Source of the DNA: Lithobates sylvaticus
Lineage: Eukaryota > Chordata > Amphibia > Anura > Ranidae
Length of the DNA: 64,000 bases
NCBI GenBank assembly: GCA_028564925.1
Contig: CM053029.1
Location: 288,589,057-288,653,056, forward strand
Direction: 5' to 3'
In this document: positions 9,169 to 20,324 of the stretch, piece by piece
Numbering within the stretch: the stretch's first letter is position 1
Layout of the letters: the number at the start of each line of letters is the position of its first letter
Translations under genes and position numbers: made by a program
The notes under the pieces: model-generated
Database searches by the model: none
Told to the model about the DNA's origin: nothing
What the model saw: only the letters and a program-made list of their open reading frames with translations

Positions 9169-12100
9169 ATGAGAGTTACCTCTTGGAATGTTAAAGGGCT
9201 TAGGTCACCCTTTAAAAGACTCAAGATACTCCGGCACCTTAAAAGACTGAAAACAGATATTGCCCTACTCCAGGAAACTCACCTTAATCTCTCCGACTTC
9301 CATCGGATGAAAAAGCTGTGGGTAGGCACTGTGCTGGGTTCCATCTCACTCAAGCGTAGAGCAGGGGTTGTCATCCTCATCCACAAGAACCTCCCTTGTG
9401 AGGTGCTGTCCGTTGACACTGATAATCAGGGCCCGCTTCATTTCCGCTCATCTGAAACTAGGGACTAGAGAGCTAGTAATTTCCAATGTATATGCCCCGA
9501 ACAATCCCAGCAAGCAGTTTCTCAGTGAACTGACCACCTGGCTGTTACGCGACCCGCACCTACCCCATGTTGTTGAGGGAGATTTCAACACCATCATGCA
9601 TCCACTAGAAGACAGATCTTCCTCCAAACGTGCGCGATCATCTCACACAACCTCCAGAACTTCACACTTCACGTCCACAATGGATTCCCTTCACTTACAT
9701 GACATCTGGCGGCTTCACCACCCAGCTGACAGGGAATACACTTTCTATTCCAACCCTCATAATATTTTTACTAGAATTGACTACTTATTTTGTACTGACC
9801 ACCTCATACCAATGATCTCAGGGGCAGATATCCATGATATCGCCATCTCTGACCACGCCCCCATCTCGTTATGGCTAGACACCCCTGACTCAAGGCCCCC
9901 TCCCCAGCTCTGGCGCTTTCCCTCATATCTCCAAAACAATTCTGACTTTCAACATTATATGGAGGAAGCCTGGTCCGAATTCTCTGCTGCCAACTCTCCC
10001 CACACGGCTAATCCGAACCTCTTCTGGGAGGCCGGTAAAGCCTTTCTAAGGGGACGCATCATTTCATATGCTGCTTCCCTCAAGAGACGTACCTTGGCGA
10101 AATACAAGAAGGCAAGTGCTGACCTGCGCTTGGCACAATGCTCTCTTTGTTCTAAGAACTCTCCGGAAAACAGGGAAAATTGGCAGGTAGCAAAGAGGGC
10201 ATTCGACACTTGGGCAGACACCCTCGAAAGGACACATAGGGCACATTGGGAAGCTTCCTTCCATAAATTTGGCAATAAATCCGGCAAATTGTTAGCGAGA
10301 CTCTGCAAAGGCCCCTTTCGCCCGTCCCACATCACCTCCTTACGGGATTCTACAGGTAACACTACAACCTCACAACAGGGTATAAATAAACTTATGCTCC
10401 AATATTATTCCTCGCTATATGCCACGGATCCCATAGATAAGAATACTGCAAAATCTTTCTTGGACAAAATATGCATGCCCGAGGTTTCTCCCTCCCAACT
10501 TGAAACCCTCAATGCACCTATCTCCCTGCCCGAATTATCCACCGCCATTCGGAACTTAGCTCCCTCTAAAGCTCCAGGCCCTGACGGGTTTACAGGGGAA
10601 TTCTATAAAACACTACAATCTATAACCGAGCCCACTCTCCTCGCAGTCTATAATGGTATATGGTCCGGTGGTCCTTATCGGCCGACCGGGAACCAGGCTA
10701 TCATAAAATTACTTCCAAAAAAAGGCAAGGACCCCCAAGAGCCAGGCTCATACCGACCCATCTCACTCTTAAATCTTGATGTAAAAATTCTCTCAAAAAT
10801 AATAGCTTCCAGACTAGCCACCATCATTCCCTCTCTGATCCACCCGGCCCAATCAGGATTTGTGAAAGGGAGAACGGCTACCATAAACATTCGGAAAGTG
10901 TTGCTGGCTCTCGAACATGCCAAATGTAACCCGGGGGGGGGGGGACCATGCCATCATCACCCTGGACGCGGAGAAGGCCTTTGATAATGTCAGCTTCGAT
11001 TGGCTATCGATGGTCCTGGCAAAAATGGGCTTTACGGGTCCCTTTAAGCACCTCGTACATGCCATGTACGCCTCTCCGGCGGCCAGGTTGGTGGTGGCTG
11101 GTCTCCTCTCGGATGAATTCCGTCTCTATAAATGCACGAGACAGGGCTGCCCACTTTCCCCCCTCCTCTTCAACATTGCTCTTGAACCCCTCTCACGATA
11201 TCTCTCCCAGCGGGCTCCTCTGCACGGCATCAAAATTGGGACTCAAGAACTCCGCACATCTCTCTTCGCAGATGACATATTAATTTTCTCAACCAGCCCA
11301 TCCTCCGACATGCCCACCATCAAAAAAATCTTTGATGAATTTAGGACCTGTTCGGGTCTCTGCATAAACTACGGCAAGAGCGAAATTCTCCCTATAGGCA
11401 CATCATCTATCCCTCCATGGGCACATCACTCACCCTTCACGGTAGCCCAATCCTTCATTACGTATCTAGGTGTTAAGATAGGGAAAACACCCTCTTCTAT
11501 CTATCACCTCAACTATCCCCCTTTGATAAAAAAAATAACTCAAGAATTGGGTAACTGGATGGATCTGCCTCTTTCGCTTCTGGGAAGATGTCACCTTCTA
11601 AAAATGGTCAGTTTTGCTTGATTACTATACCCACTCCAAACGATACCGTTACTTCTGAAACACAAAGACACCTTAACTCTTAACAAAGCCATTTCTAAAT
11701 TTTTATGGCAAAACAAAAGACCACGTATAGCCTTTGCGAAACTGTGTCTTCCCAGACGCGAAGGGGGCATTAGTCTTCCAAATATCAGAGCATATAATCT
11801 TTCTTGCTTATTGAGGGTAGGTTTGGATTGGATTTCGCAACTCTCTCGCTACTCCAATTATTCTGTGGAATCCTCCATGGCACGTCCCTACTCATTGGCA
11901 GCCCTTCTTCACTGCAGATGGAAAATTACTCCTATACCCTTACAACACAACCTTCTCCTCAGAGACACAGCCATAGCATGGAGGGAAGTGAGAAAAGCAT
12001 TAAAGTTATCGCCTTTTATATCCAAGCATCTCCCGATTCAAGGAAATCCTAGCTTCCCACCGGGATTGGAATACAAAACCTTCTCTCTCTGGCAACAAAA

Positions 12101-13169
12101 AGGCCTTTCAAAATTCTCCGACCTATGCAACTCGGAAACGGGTCGCCCTCTTCTCTTCTCTGACATCGCAGAAACATTCTCCCTCCCCCAATCTCATGCC
12201 TTCTATTATATGCAATGTGTCAGCTATATGAGAAACTCATGCAAAGATGAAAACCAGAGGTTTCGGTCATCCTTCACAGATAAGTTGCTACAAGGGGAGT
12301 CATTTAAAATCTCGGATATATACCAAACTCTCTTACCAAAAATCATCCCCTCGATTGTTACCTCATCTGTGGCAAACTGGGGGAAAGACTTTCCTGAACC
12401 AGACTTAGTGGATAAGATCCTTCAAGGTTATAACAAGTCGCACCAGTTGATCCCCAACGAGGTCTGGAGAGAAACAAGTCTCAAGATTATGCACAGGGCC
12501 CACATACCCTTCCTGTCGGATAAGAATGTCCAAGGTGCAGCCAGCTGCCCCAAATGTCATCAGCCAAAACCATCCCTCTCTCACTGATTCTGGGCTTGTT
12601 CCTCTATCTCCACCTTTTGGGAACATGTTATCTCCTTCATTTTTGAAATAACACTACTTAAACTGCCTAAAGACCCCTTACTTCTCATTTTTGGATACTG
12701 GGATGATCAACTACTGCCATGGTCTTCTTCCACCCGCCCCATCTATAGAGACTGGACATTGACCTGTCTCTTACTAGCCAGAAGACTTATCTTGAAAAGC
12801 TGGACTTCATTGCATAGCCCACGTATCTCACAACTCAAACGGGAGCTCCTACACTTGCTTCATAAGGATAAACTTAATACCGACTTCAAACATGGAAAAT
12901 CCCATACCCGTTTCTATTCCAAATGGTGGGCTTTCATGCAAGCGACCCTGACTCAAACAGAATTACAGTCTTTTGAAAGCTTCTCTTTCTCCTACTATGG
13001 GACTCTCACTACGTTTACCCCTGAAGACAATGACATCTCTAGCTGTGAACACTCAAGCACGAATCTGGAGGCCCCATCTCCCATCCAGCCTGTTCACTTT
13101 GTCGTATCTCCGGCTACTCCAACAACCTCTACCCCATATGTGGCCACACAACCCACATTGACCCATTAA
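9169..13169 (+). pseudogene. L1 ORF2: endonuclease-reverse transcriptase
   Basis: About 1,330 codons. The start is ATG at 9169 (MRVTSWNVKGL). The APE-type endonuclease shows WNVKGL, QETHL, NVYAPN, GDFNT and SDHAPIS. The reverse transcriptase shows APGPDGF, GSYRPISLLN, QSGFVKGR, DAEKAFDNV, GCPLSPLLF and FADDILIF (about 11264). A C-terminal Cys/His motif CPKCH..H..C is near 12545. Lesions seen: a frame change near 9430-9465, another at the G-run 10932-10943, a stop at 11619-11621 (probably Trp to TGA) and a stop at 12585-12587. All other sequence is open, so this is a recently inactive copy. Confidence 0.92.
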
Positions 13170-13600
13170 CTCTAGATGGTATTTCTATATCTATGATTTT
13201 ATATCTATGGTTTTATATTTATGGTTTTATTTTCATTGGTGCACAATGTACTGGTGTTTGATCCCCCTCTTTTTTTTTATCATCCTCTTTTCTTCTCCCA
13301 CTCCCCCTCTTTTCTCTCTCTCCCTCCCCTCTTTTCTTTCCTTCCCTGTCCCCATGGCTACCGTTGTAGTCTGTTTTTTCTAGGGACCCTGCGTGTTGAT
13401 CCATCCAGTTACCTCGTTATGATAAAGGTATCTGTGACACATGTTTTACCCTACACTTGTTATTCGTTATGTACCTATGTATGTAAGAGCCTAGACAACG
13501 GCTTTTGTTTTCTATATCATTTCCCTTTTGAGAAATTGTATACTTTCTCGGCTTTGTAACTTGCAATGTTTTCAATAAAATCTATTGAAAAAAAAAAAAA

Positions 13601-13770
13601 AAATCCATTCCAGCTCTGTAACATCACACGGAAGGCAATTTTGTGGTACGTTACTGCTGACTCGTGGTCCAGCAAGCATGGTTTGGGACAACATATTTCA
13701 TTCATACCACCCTGGATAACTCTGCTTGCAACTGGGAAGGATGCAAGACAGGGCTCTGTGCTGTAGCTTT
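13601..13770 (+). pseudogene. hAT transposase fragment, after L1
   Basis: Immediately after the duplicated target the frame encodes LWYVTADSWSSKHGLGQHIS. This resembles the first catalytic-Asp block of hAT transposases (consensus T-D-x-W-(T/S)-S). The preceding residues continue the ARKSIP segment that ends before the L1, so both sides belong to the same gene. A stop follows at about 13764. Confidence 0.7.
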
Positions 13771-13799
13771 TTTATACATTTTTCTGCCATGTCTCCATA

Positions 13800-14160
13800 C
13801 AGCTGATGATGATGCAAGATTTGCCAGCTCCACCACCTCCTCCTCCTCCTCCTCCTCCTCCTCCATGCCCTCCTCTGCTGAATTGTCCTATGAACCACCA
13901 GTACCCCCTAAGCGTTCAAGGGGCTATTCAACAAGCCAGGCTAAAAGATGCCATATCATTTATAGGTAAAGTTGATCCAGGGAAAATCCGATTGCCTCTC
14001 TGGGATCAGGAAGGAATTTTTTTCCCATGCTGTAGCAAATTGGATCCTGCTTTTCTGTTTTTTGTTGCCTTTCTCTGGATCAACTGTAGGTATAGGATTT
14101 GGTATATGGGATTGTATGACTTTTTTTTTTTACGGTTGAACTAGATGACAGAAAACTCCT
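13800..14160 (+). repeat. (TCC)n tract and an unclassified interspersed repeat
   Basis: A TCC/CTC microsatellite at about 13843-13868 would encode poly-Ser. From about 13968 to 14150 lies a stretch starting GTTGATCCAGGGAAAAT and ending in a T-run plus GGTTGAACTAGATGA. I recognise this as an interspersed repeat common in frogs and fish, but I cannot assign its class. Confidence 0.5.
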
Positions 14161-14354
14161 AGGGATCCTGGGACCAGTGTCAATGCTAGGGAGGGGGTGT
14201 GTTATCAGTGACAAAGGCTGGGGGGTTGATGGGATCAGTAGCAGTGGTGGGGGGATGGGATTAGTTTGGAGGCAGTGCACTGTGGTAAATTCTGAATCAT
14301 GTAGAGCAAAGCTGGAAATCTTTGTCAAGTATATAGTGGGGGATTCTACCATTG

Positions 14355-14470
14355 TAATGGGGAATTTACAATGACCACCAATGTGAGGGGGGGTTTACTC
14401 TGACCACCAATGTGGGGGGAAATTTGCACTGTCCACCATGTAAAGGGGGATTTTACACCACCCAACAATA
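14355..14470. repeat. short minisatellite, unit about 31-38 bp
   Basis: Three to four diverged copies of TTTACA(C)TGACCACCAATGTG followed by a G-run. No coding potential. Confidence 0.65.
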
Positions 14471-14479
14471 TAAAGATGT

Positions 14480-15014
14480 ATTCGAATTTCCCAATTTCAG
14501 AATTTCGAATCTCCGAATTACAATAGTAACAAATTTCACCTAATCTGAAATAACGAAAACAATTTGAATGGAATTTGAATTGATTCAAATAGTTTTTAAA
14601 TTGATTTGAATAGTTTTTGAATTAAAAAAGTTTTGAATTCGAAAAGTTTTCGAATTTCCAAAGATAATAAAATAAAATAGAAAATAAAGGAATAGAATCA
14701 AAAAATAGAATAGAATAAAAAAATATATAGAATATAAGAGAAAATAAAAGAATAGAATACACAATGGAAGGTAAAAGAACCAAATAGAATAGAATAGAAT
14801 AGAAATTAACAGAATAGAATCAAATAAAAATAATATAACAGCTTCTGAAATTCTAATTTCAAATACAATAAATTTGAATTTGAATAGAATAGAAAATATA
14901 TTAGAATAGAATATAAAATAACAGAATAGTATAGAAAAAAAAACAACAAAATACAATAGAATAGAAAAATATGAGCATCTTCCAAAATCAAATTTCAAAT
15001 AGAATAGGTTTGAA
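14480..15014. repeat. AATAG/GAATT-rich low-complexity array, left part
   Basis: Starts with GAATT/AATTTCG-rich sequence, then degenerate repeats of AATAGAATAGAAT. The same array type resumes at 17921, so the hAT element between inserted into it. Confidence 0.8.
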
Positions 15015-15302
15015 CAGGGCCGATCCTAAGGTCACAGACGCCTGGGTGCAGAAATATTTCTGGCGCCCCCACGTGGGCGTGGTCATTTTACCAACTCCTC
15101 CCCTTTACAAATGTTTCTATGACAACGACTTCAACACAGAGATGTTCCCGTAAGAAGTCTTCGTTACCCTGGGATCCTCCCATGATCTTTTACCAATAAA
15201 GAAAATACAGGAAGAGCGTACACTAATGAGACCTGGAGGGAAGTTTCTCTGATGCACACAGAGGGGGCTTCTGTTAGAGAGTCTATTAGAAAGAGCCCCC
15301 AG

Positions 15303-15476
15303 ACATAGTACAGGAGATGGTCAGAGACTGTAGACATGATACTAGAGACGGTCAGAGACTGCAATCATAGTACAGGAGACGGTCAGGCTGCACACATAAT
15401 ACAGGAGATGGTCAGAGACTGCAGACATGTTACAAGAGATGGTCAGAGACTGCAGACATGTTACAAGAGATGGTAG
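15303..15476. repeat. 31-32-bp minisatellite
   Basis: About five copies of a unit containing GAGATGGTCAGAGACTGCA, ending at 15476. It lies inside the outer hAT element. Confidence 0.8.
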
Positions 15477-16009
15477 TAAATAATGGCCGATCGGCCCTCT
15501 CACCTGACCCAGCGATACAGCAACAACGGTTCCTCTGATCAGGAGTCAGCTCACTCTGAATTGCCCGTGGCGACTCCGCTGGGTAGAGCCCAGATCTGTA
15601 TTCCTGCAATGATTCCATTCCTTTCTCCACCAGGGATGGCGCCAGGCTGTGTGGCTTTTTCTCTCTCTGATGGTGTCCTCTCAGCACTGCCCTCTCCCTC
15701 TGGAGTCCTGGGTGCCCTTCCCTGAAAGCTTTCCTGGGCTCCTGGCTTTCTCTCTCCCATTCAGCTGAGCATGCTGTGTGGGCTGCAGTTTCCGTGTTAC
15801 AGTGGGGCTGCCAGTCCTTGGGACCACATGTCCCACAATCCTCTTCTTTGCTTCTTTGTTTTTTCTTCCCTGGCCGTTATGAAGGCGGGGAAGAAACATA
15901 GTGTGCCGCTCATTAGTACAGCAGCGCACGAGGAGGAGAGGGAGAGGGGAAATAAGAGCCTGCAGCTGCAGTGGCATCACTAGGGTTGGTGTCACCTGGT
16001 GCAGTAAAA

Positions 16010-17580
16010 GATGGTACCACCCCCTCCACCAACTATAGTCGTCCCTCAGTACAGACCCCACTCCATTAAGTATAGACCCCCCCTCCGTCAGTGCAGACCC
16101 TTCACTAAGTATAAATACCTCCCTCAGTACAGACCCCCCCATCAGTATAGAACCCCAGGACAAAACACCCCCTTTATCAGTATAGACCCCCTCAGGACAA
16201 ACCTTCCCCCCCTACATTAGTACAAACCCCCCAGAACAAACCACCCCCCATTAGTACAGACCCCCCAGAACAAACCACCCCCTCCATTAGTGCAGACCCC
16301 CAGGACAAACCACCCCCTCCATTAGTATAGACCCCCCAAGACAACCCCCCCACATTAGTATAGCCCCCCCAGGACAAACCCCCCCACATTAGTACAGACC
16401 CCCCACATTAGTATAGCCCCCCCAGGACAAACCCCCCCCATTAGTATAGACCCCCCAGGACAAACCCCCCCTACATTAGTATAAACCCCCCAGGACAAAC
16501 CAGCCCACCACCCACATTAGTATAGACCCCCTCAGGACAAACCACCCCCCCACATTAGTATAGACCCCCTCAGGACATACCATCCCCCCACATTAGTATA
16601 GACCCCCCAGGAAGAACCCCCCACATTAGTATAGACCCCCCCAGGACAAACCACCCCCCCACATTAGTATAGACCCCCCAGGCCAAACCACCCCCCACAT
16701 TAGTATAGACCCCCCAGGACAAACCACCCCCCCACATTAGTATAGACCCCAAGGACGAACCACTCCCCACATTAGTATAGACCCCCCAGGAAGAACCCCC
16801 ATCACATTAGTATAGACCCCCCAGGACAAACCCCCCCTACATTAATATAGGCCGCCAAGGACAAACCACCCCTACATTAATATAGACCCCCCAGGACAAA
16901 CCACCACCCCCCTACATTGGTATAGACCCCTCCAGGACAAACCACCCCCCCACATTAGTATGGACCCACCCAGGACAAACCCCCCCACATTAGTATAGAC
17001 CCCCCAGGACAAACCCCCCACATTAGTAGACCCCCCAGGACGAACCCCCCACATTAGTATAGACCCCCCAGGACAAACCACCTCCCCCCACATTAGTATA
17101 GACCCCCCAGGACAAACCACCCCCCCCCCACATTAGTATAGACCCCCCAGGACAAACCACCCCCCCCCCCCCACATTAGTATAGACCCCCCAGGACAACC
17201 CCCCCACATTAGTATAGACCCCCCAGGACAAACCCCCCCCCCCACATAAGTATAGACCCCCCCAGGACAAACCACCCCCACATTGGTATAGACCCCCCCA
17301 GGACAAACCACCCCCCCCCCACATTAGTATAGACCCCCCAGGACAAACCCCCCCCCCACAATAGTTTAGACCCCCCAGGACAAACCCCCCCACCCCACAT
17401 TGGTATAGACCCCCAGGACAAACCACCCCCCCACATTAGTATAGACCCTCCCAGGACAAACCCCCCACATTAGTAGACCCCCAGGACAAACCCCCCCCCC
17501 CCACATTAGTATAGACCCCCCAGGACAAACCACCCCCCCACATTGGTATAGACCCCCCCTAGACAAACCACCCCCCACCA
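16010..17580. repeat. 36-37-bp C-rich minisatellite, about 40 copies
   Basis: The unit is a C-run, ACATTAGTATAGACC, a C-run, then AGGACAAACCA. Copies differ mainly in C-run length. The reverse strand gives long frames of VYTNVGG/LSWG repeats, which are translation artefacts of the array. Confidence 0.95.
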
Positions 17581-17647
17581 CTAGGCTAATTAAAACCACC
17601 CGTGCGGCAGCTGGAGAGGACAGTGTGCAGCCGCACCGCCCGGGTGG

Positions 17648-17748
17648 AGAACAGAGCGTGTGTGATGCTTGTGCTGGTGGGCAGACTCCTCCTGTGTTTA
17701 ACTTCCGCCTCCTGCCCACCAGCACCAGCATCACACACGCTCTGTTCT
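17648..17748. repeat. 100-bp hairpin
   Basis: Arms begin GAACAGAGCGTGTGTGATGC and end with the complement. The arms are nearly perfect over about 36 bp with a spacer of about 27 bp. It lies inside the nested hAT element. Confidence 0.85.
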
Positions 17749-17920
17749 AAACAAGTCGGGCTTGGGCTCGGCCACGGACCGCCCCCCCTCGTAGCGTCAC
17801 TGCGCAGCCGCGGCCGCGGCTGTGACAGGCGGAGAGAGCCGCCTATGGAGAAGGAGAGGAGGAGGGAGCGGAGCACTCTGGCCCCGGTGCACCCCGTGAC
17901 GGATCGGCCCTGCAGTTTGA

Positions 17921-18486
17921 ATTTCAATAGAAAAGAATAGAATAGAGAAGGATAGAATTAAATAGAATAGAATGGAATAGAAAATAAAATACTAGAATTG
18001 AAAAGAGTAGAATATAATAAACAAATAGAAAAAAGAACAGCATAAAAAAGAATAGTATAGAAAGAATATAACCATTTCCCAAATTCAAATAGAATCAATT
18101 TGTTTTAAATAGAGTAGAAAAGAATAGATTAGAATAGGAAGATGGTTATATTCTTTCTATTCTATTCTGTTGTTTTTTTTTTTTCTATACTATTCTGTTA
18201 TTTTCAAATCTAATCTATTCTTTTCTATTCTATTTAAATTTGAATGTCTATTCTATTATTTTTTGAATTATAATATCTTCTATTCAAATTTCAGAAGATG
18301 GTTTTATTCTTTCTATTTTATTATATTCTTTTTTTTTATTCTGTTCTATTCTATTAATTTCTATTTTATTCCATTCTAGTCTGTTCTTTTATTTACTATT
18401 CTACTTTGTTCTGTTTTACTCTATTATATTCTATTCTTTTATTTTCTGTTATATTTTTTTCTATTCTACTATATACTATATTCTAC
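17921..18486. repeat. AATAG/CTATT array, right part
   Basis: Degenerate AATAGAAT repeats switch to their complement (TTCTATTCTATT) near 18140, so this part is itself a loose inverted repeat. It is the continuation of 14480-15014. Confidence 0.75.
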
Positions 18487-18489
18487 TCA

Positions 18490-18537
18490 GTCCCTGAGGA
18501 AGTCACGAGGTATGCAATGTGATGTAACGCGTAGGAC
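18490..18537 (+). ncRNA. hammerhead-ribozyme-like motif 1
   Basis: Order seen: GTCC, CTGAGGA, a 5-bp stem (GTCAC/GTGAT), GTAACGCGTA, GGAC. The GTCC/GGAC pair would be helix I and the 5-bp stem helix II. The core differs from the canonical CUGAUGA and GAAA by one base each, so it is probably an inactive descendant. Confidence 0.45.
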
Positions 18538-19320
18538 GCAAACCGGAAGTAAACACCATGGATCGGAAGTAGGTGCCGTGGACTGAAAATAACAGTAAGA
18601 AGTATCGAAAAACGCTGCTGTATACTGAATCTAACCCATTTTAAAGAGTTATATGCAAGCAGCCCATTTGTCATTAATAAAATTCAGTTTTTTGGGTAAT
18701 GCATCTGAGCCCCATTTTTTTGCATATGGATACCTACATGGAATACAAGCCGATATTCATCCATTACTCCTAAAAGGACAACGCTGAAAGTGGGGACTGA
18801 CCAATACATATTACTGAAATGCTTTGTACACACCTATAAGGTAAGAGCTATGTGAGCACTTTTATGGATACAGGGTTTACTGCTGATTGCTGGAAGAAGC
18901 TGTAAAAACACCTGGGCTTTGGACCCCAGCTACAATATAAAATTTTGGCCTGTGGAACCTAGTACATTATGCACTTTATCCATTGATTTCTATTGCTTAC
19001 CAATTTCTGCACATTATATATTAGTGCATTCCATTGTGCACATTACACTGGACTATATTGTATACTGGATGCAGTTGATCCATTGGACACATCTTCTGTT
19101 ATGAACTTTATTTAGGTGGATATACTACAAATGTATACATTTGATTGTGTGCACTTTATTTTATTGGATGAATTTTTACTTATGCACTTTATCTTATTCA
19201 TGCACTTTATTGGTTATATCCATTAACTTATGTATGCACTGTATTGGATAAACTGAAGACCTTATTTATTGTTACACCAGCACTTTATTTATCTATTAGT
19301 TAGATAATTTAGGTCATGCG
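18490..19320 (+). mobile_element. Penelope-like terminal repeat (pLTR-like), candidate
   Basis: Begins with a hammerhead-like motif at 18490-18537, including the AACGCGTA box shared with Penelope-like termini. It continues as non-coding AT-rich sequence with loosely repeated GCACTTTAT units at about 18970-19290. No reverse transcriptase is seen. The assignment rests on the motif and is inference. Confidence 0.4.
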
Positions 19321-19339
19321 CTGAGTCACGTACATTTTA

Positions 19340-19971
19340 GTACACATTTATTTATGCTTATATGCAAGTTATTGTAATAAAAAGTGTTTGGGGAACTGGG
19401 TCCTGCCCCAGGGGACATGTATCAATGCAAAAAAAAGTTTTAAGAACGGACGTTTTTTCGGGAGCAGTGATTTTAATAATGCTTAAAGTGAAACAATGAA
19501 AGTGAAATATTCCTTTAAATTTCGTACCTGGGGGGTATTTATAGTATGCCTGTAAAGTGGCGCATGTTTTCTGTGTTTACAAGAGTCCCTGCACAAAATG
19601 ACATTTCTAAAGGAAAAAAAGTTATTTAAAAGGCTATAATGAATTGTCGGTCCCGGAAATACACATAAAAGTCATTGAAAAAAAAACGGCATGGGATTTC
19701 CCCACCGTCCATTACCAGGCCCTTTTGTTCTGGTATGAATATTAAGGGGAACCCCGAACCAAATTAAAAAAAAAAAATTGCGTGGGGGACCCGGGTCCCA
19801 AAACACTTTTTATGACAATAACTTGCATATATGCCTTTAAAATGAGCTCTTTTGATTTCCCCCATAGACTTTTAAAGGGTGTTCCGCAGCTTTCGAATTT
19901 GCTGCGAACACCCCCAAATTGTTCGCTATTCGTTTGCTACACCCGTTCGACTCAAACATCGGGCTCATCCC
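19340..19971. mobile_element. foldback-family repeat, single arm
   Basis: Shares with the 46.7-49.0 kb element the series CCTGCCCCAGGGGACATG, GTGATTTTAATAATGCTTAA, TTTAAATTTCGTACCTGGGG and TGAATTGTCGG. It ends GGGCTCATCCC followed by TA (19972-19973). The opposite terminus is missing. Confidence 0.75.
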
Positions 19972-19973
19972 TA

Positions 19974-20309
19974 CTTTCAAGCATGCCCCTTGACCTCCCC
20001 AGTGGGCAGCATTCGGCAGAAGTGATGGTGGATATGACCTCAGGGGGGCATGATATACATATGAATGGCGCCTCTATTTACATATCAATGACACCGATTC
20101 GCAGCTGTTTATATATTAATGCTGCTGCTTTTTACATATCAATGCAGGTTATTTACATGTAAACACAGGGTCTGCAGGTGAGTCATCTGTACATGGCAAT
20201 AGGGCAGAGCTGGGCAGCATTAGTAACAGAACTTTACACTAAGATATCGGGACACAGCACGGGATTAAAACGGAACGTGACAAGGGAATTTAAACTGGGA
20301 TAGTTGGCA
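19974..20309. other. unassigned sequence
   Basis: Non-coding. Short direct repeats of TTTACATATCAATG occur at about 20075-20150. It is probably part of the repeat that continues after 21697, since the Penelope-like element interrupts it. Confidence 0.4.
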
Positions 20310-20324
20310 AGTATGAGGCAGCTG

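Larger units (their letters stand above)
6867..13600 (+). mobile_element. full-length L1/Tx1-group LINE
   Basis: A 6.73-kb non-LTR retrotransposon flanked by a perfect 13-bp duplication, AAATCCATTCCAG, at 6854-6866 and 13601-13613. It has a GC-rich 5'UTR with duplicated monomers, ORF1 (coiled coil plus RNA-binding domain), ORF2 (endonuclease, reverse transcriptase, Cys-rich C-terminus), an AATAAA signal near 13575 and a poly-A tail ending at 13600. Only a handful of lesions are seen, so the insertion is young. It sits inside a hAT transposase gene. Generic duplication sequence and poly-A favour L1-type random insertion over a site-specific Tx1 lineage. Confidence 0.93.
15969..17802. mobile_element. 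nested hAT-type element carrying a minisatellite
   Basis: The left end is CAGTGGCATCACTAGGG and the right end is CTCGTAGCGTCACTG. Flanks TGCAGCTG (15961-15968) and CGCAGCCG (17803-17810) match at 6 of 8 bases, both differences being C/T transitions. Most of its length is a tandem array (16010-17580), followed by a GC-rich hairpin at 17648-17748. No transposase is visible. Confidence 0.75.
15015..17912. mobile_element. hAT-type element containing a second hAT element
   Basis: The terminal repeats CAGGGCCGATCC and GGATCGGCCCTG are perfect inverses. Flanks GGTTTGAA (15007-15014) and AGTTTGAA (17914-17921) are a 7/8 match, so the right edge is 17912 or 17913. No transposase is seen. It contains a 31-32-bp tandem array (about 15303-15476), a unique GC-rich segment and a nested element. 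Total about 2.9 kb. Confidence 0.85.

Noticed and set aside
13664-13969. Poly-Ser protein frame
   Set aside because: Created by the (TCC)n microsatellite; stops and repeat sequence on both sides.
16010-17580. CRISPR-like regular repeat
   Set aside because: There are no unique spacers between units; it is a tandem minisatellite in a eukaryotic transposon.
16192-17734. Long reverse-strand Gly/Trp/Pro-rich open frames
   Set aside because: They are translations of the 36-37-bp minisatellite; open in several phases and without a domain.
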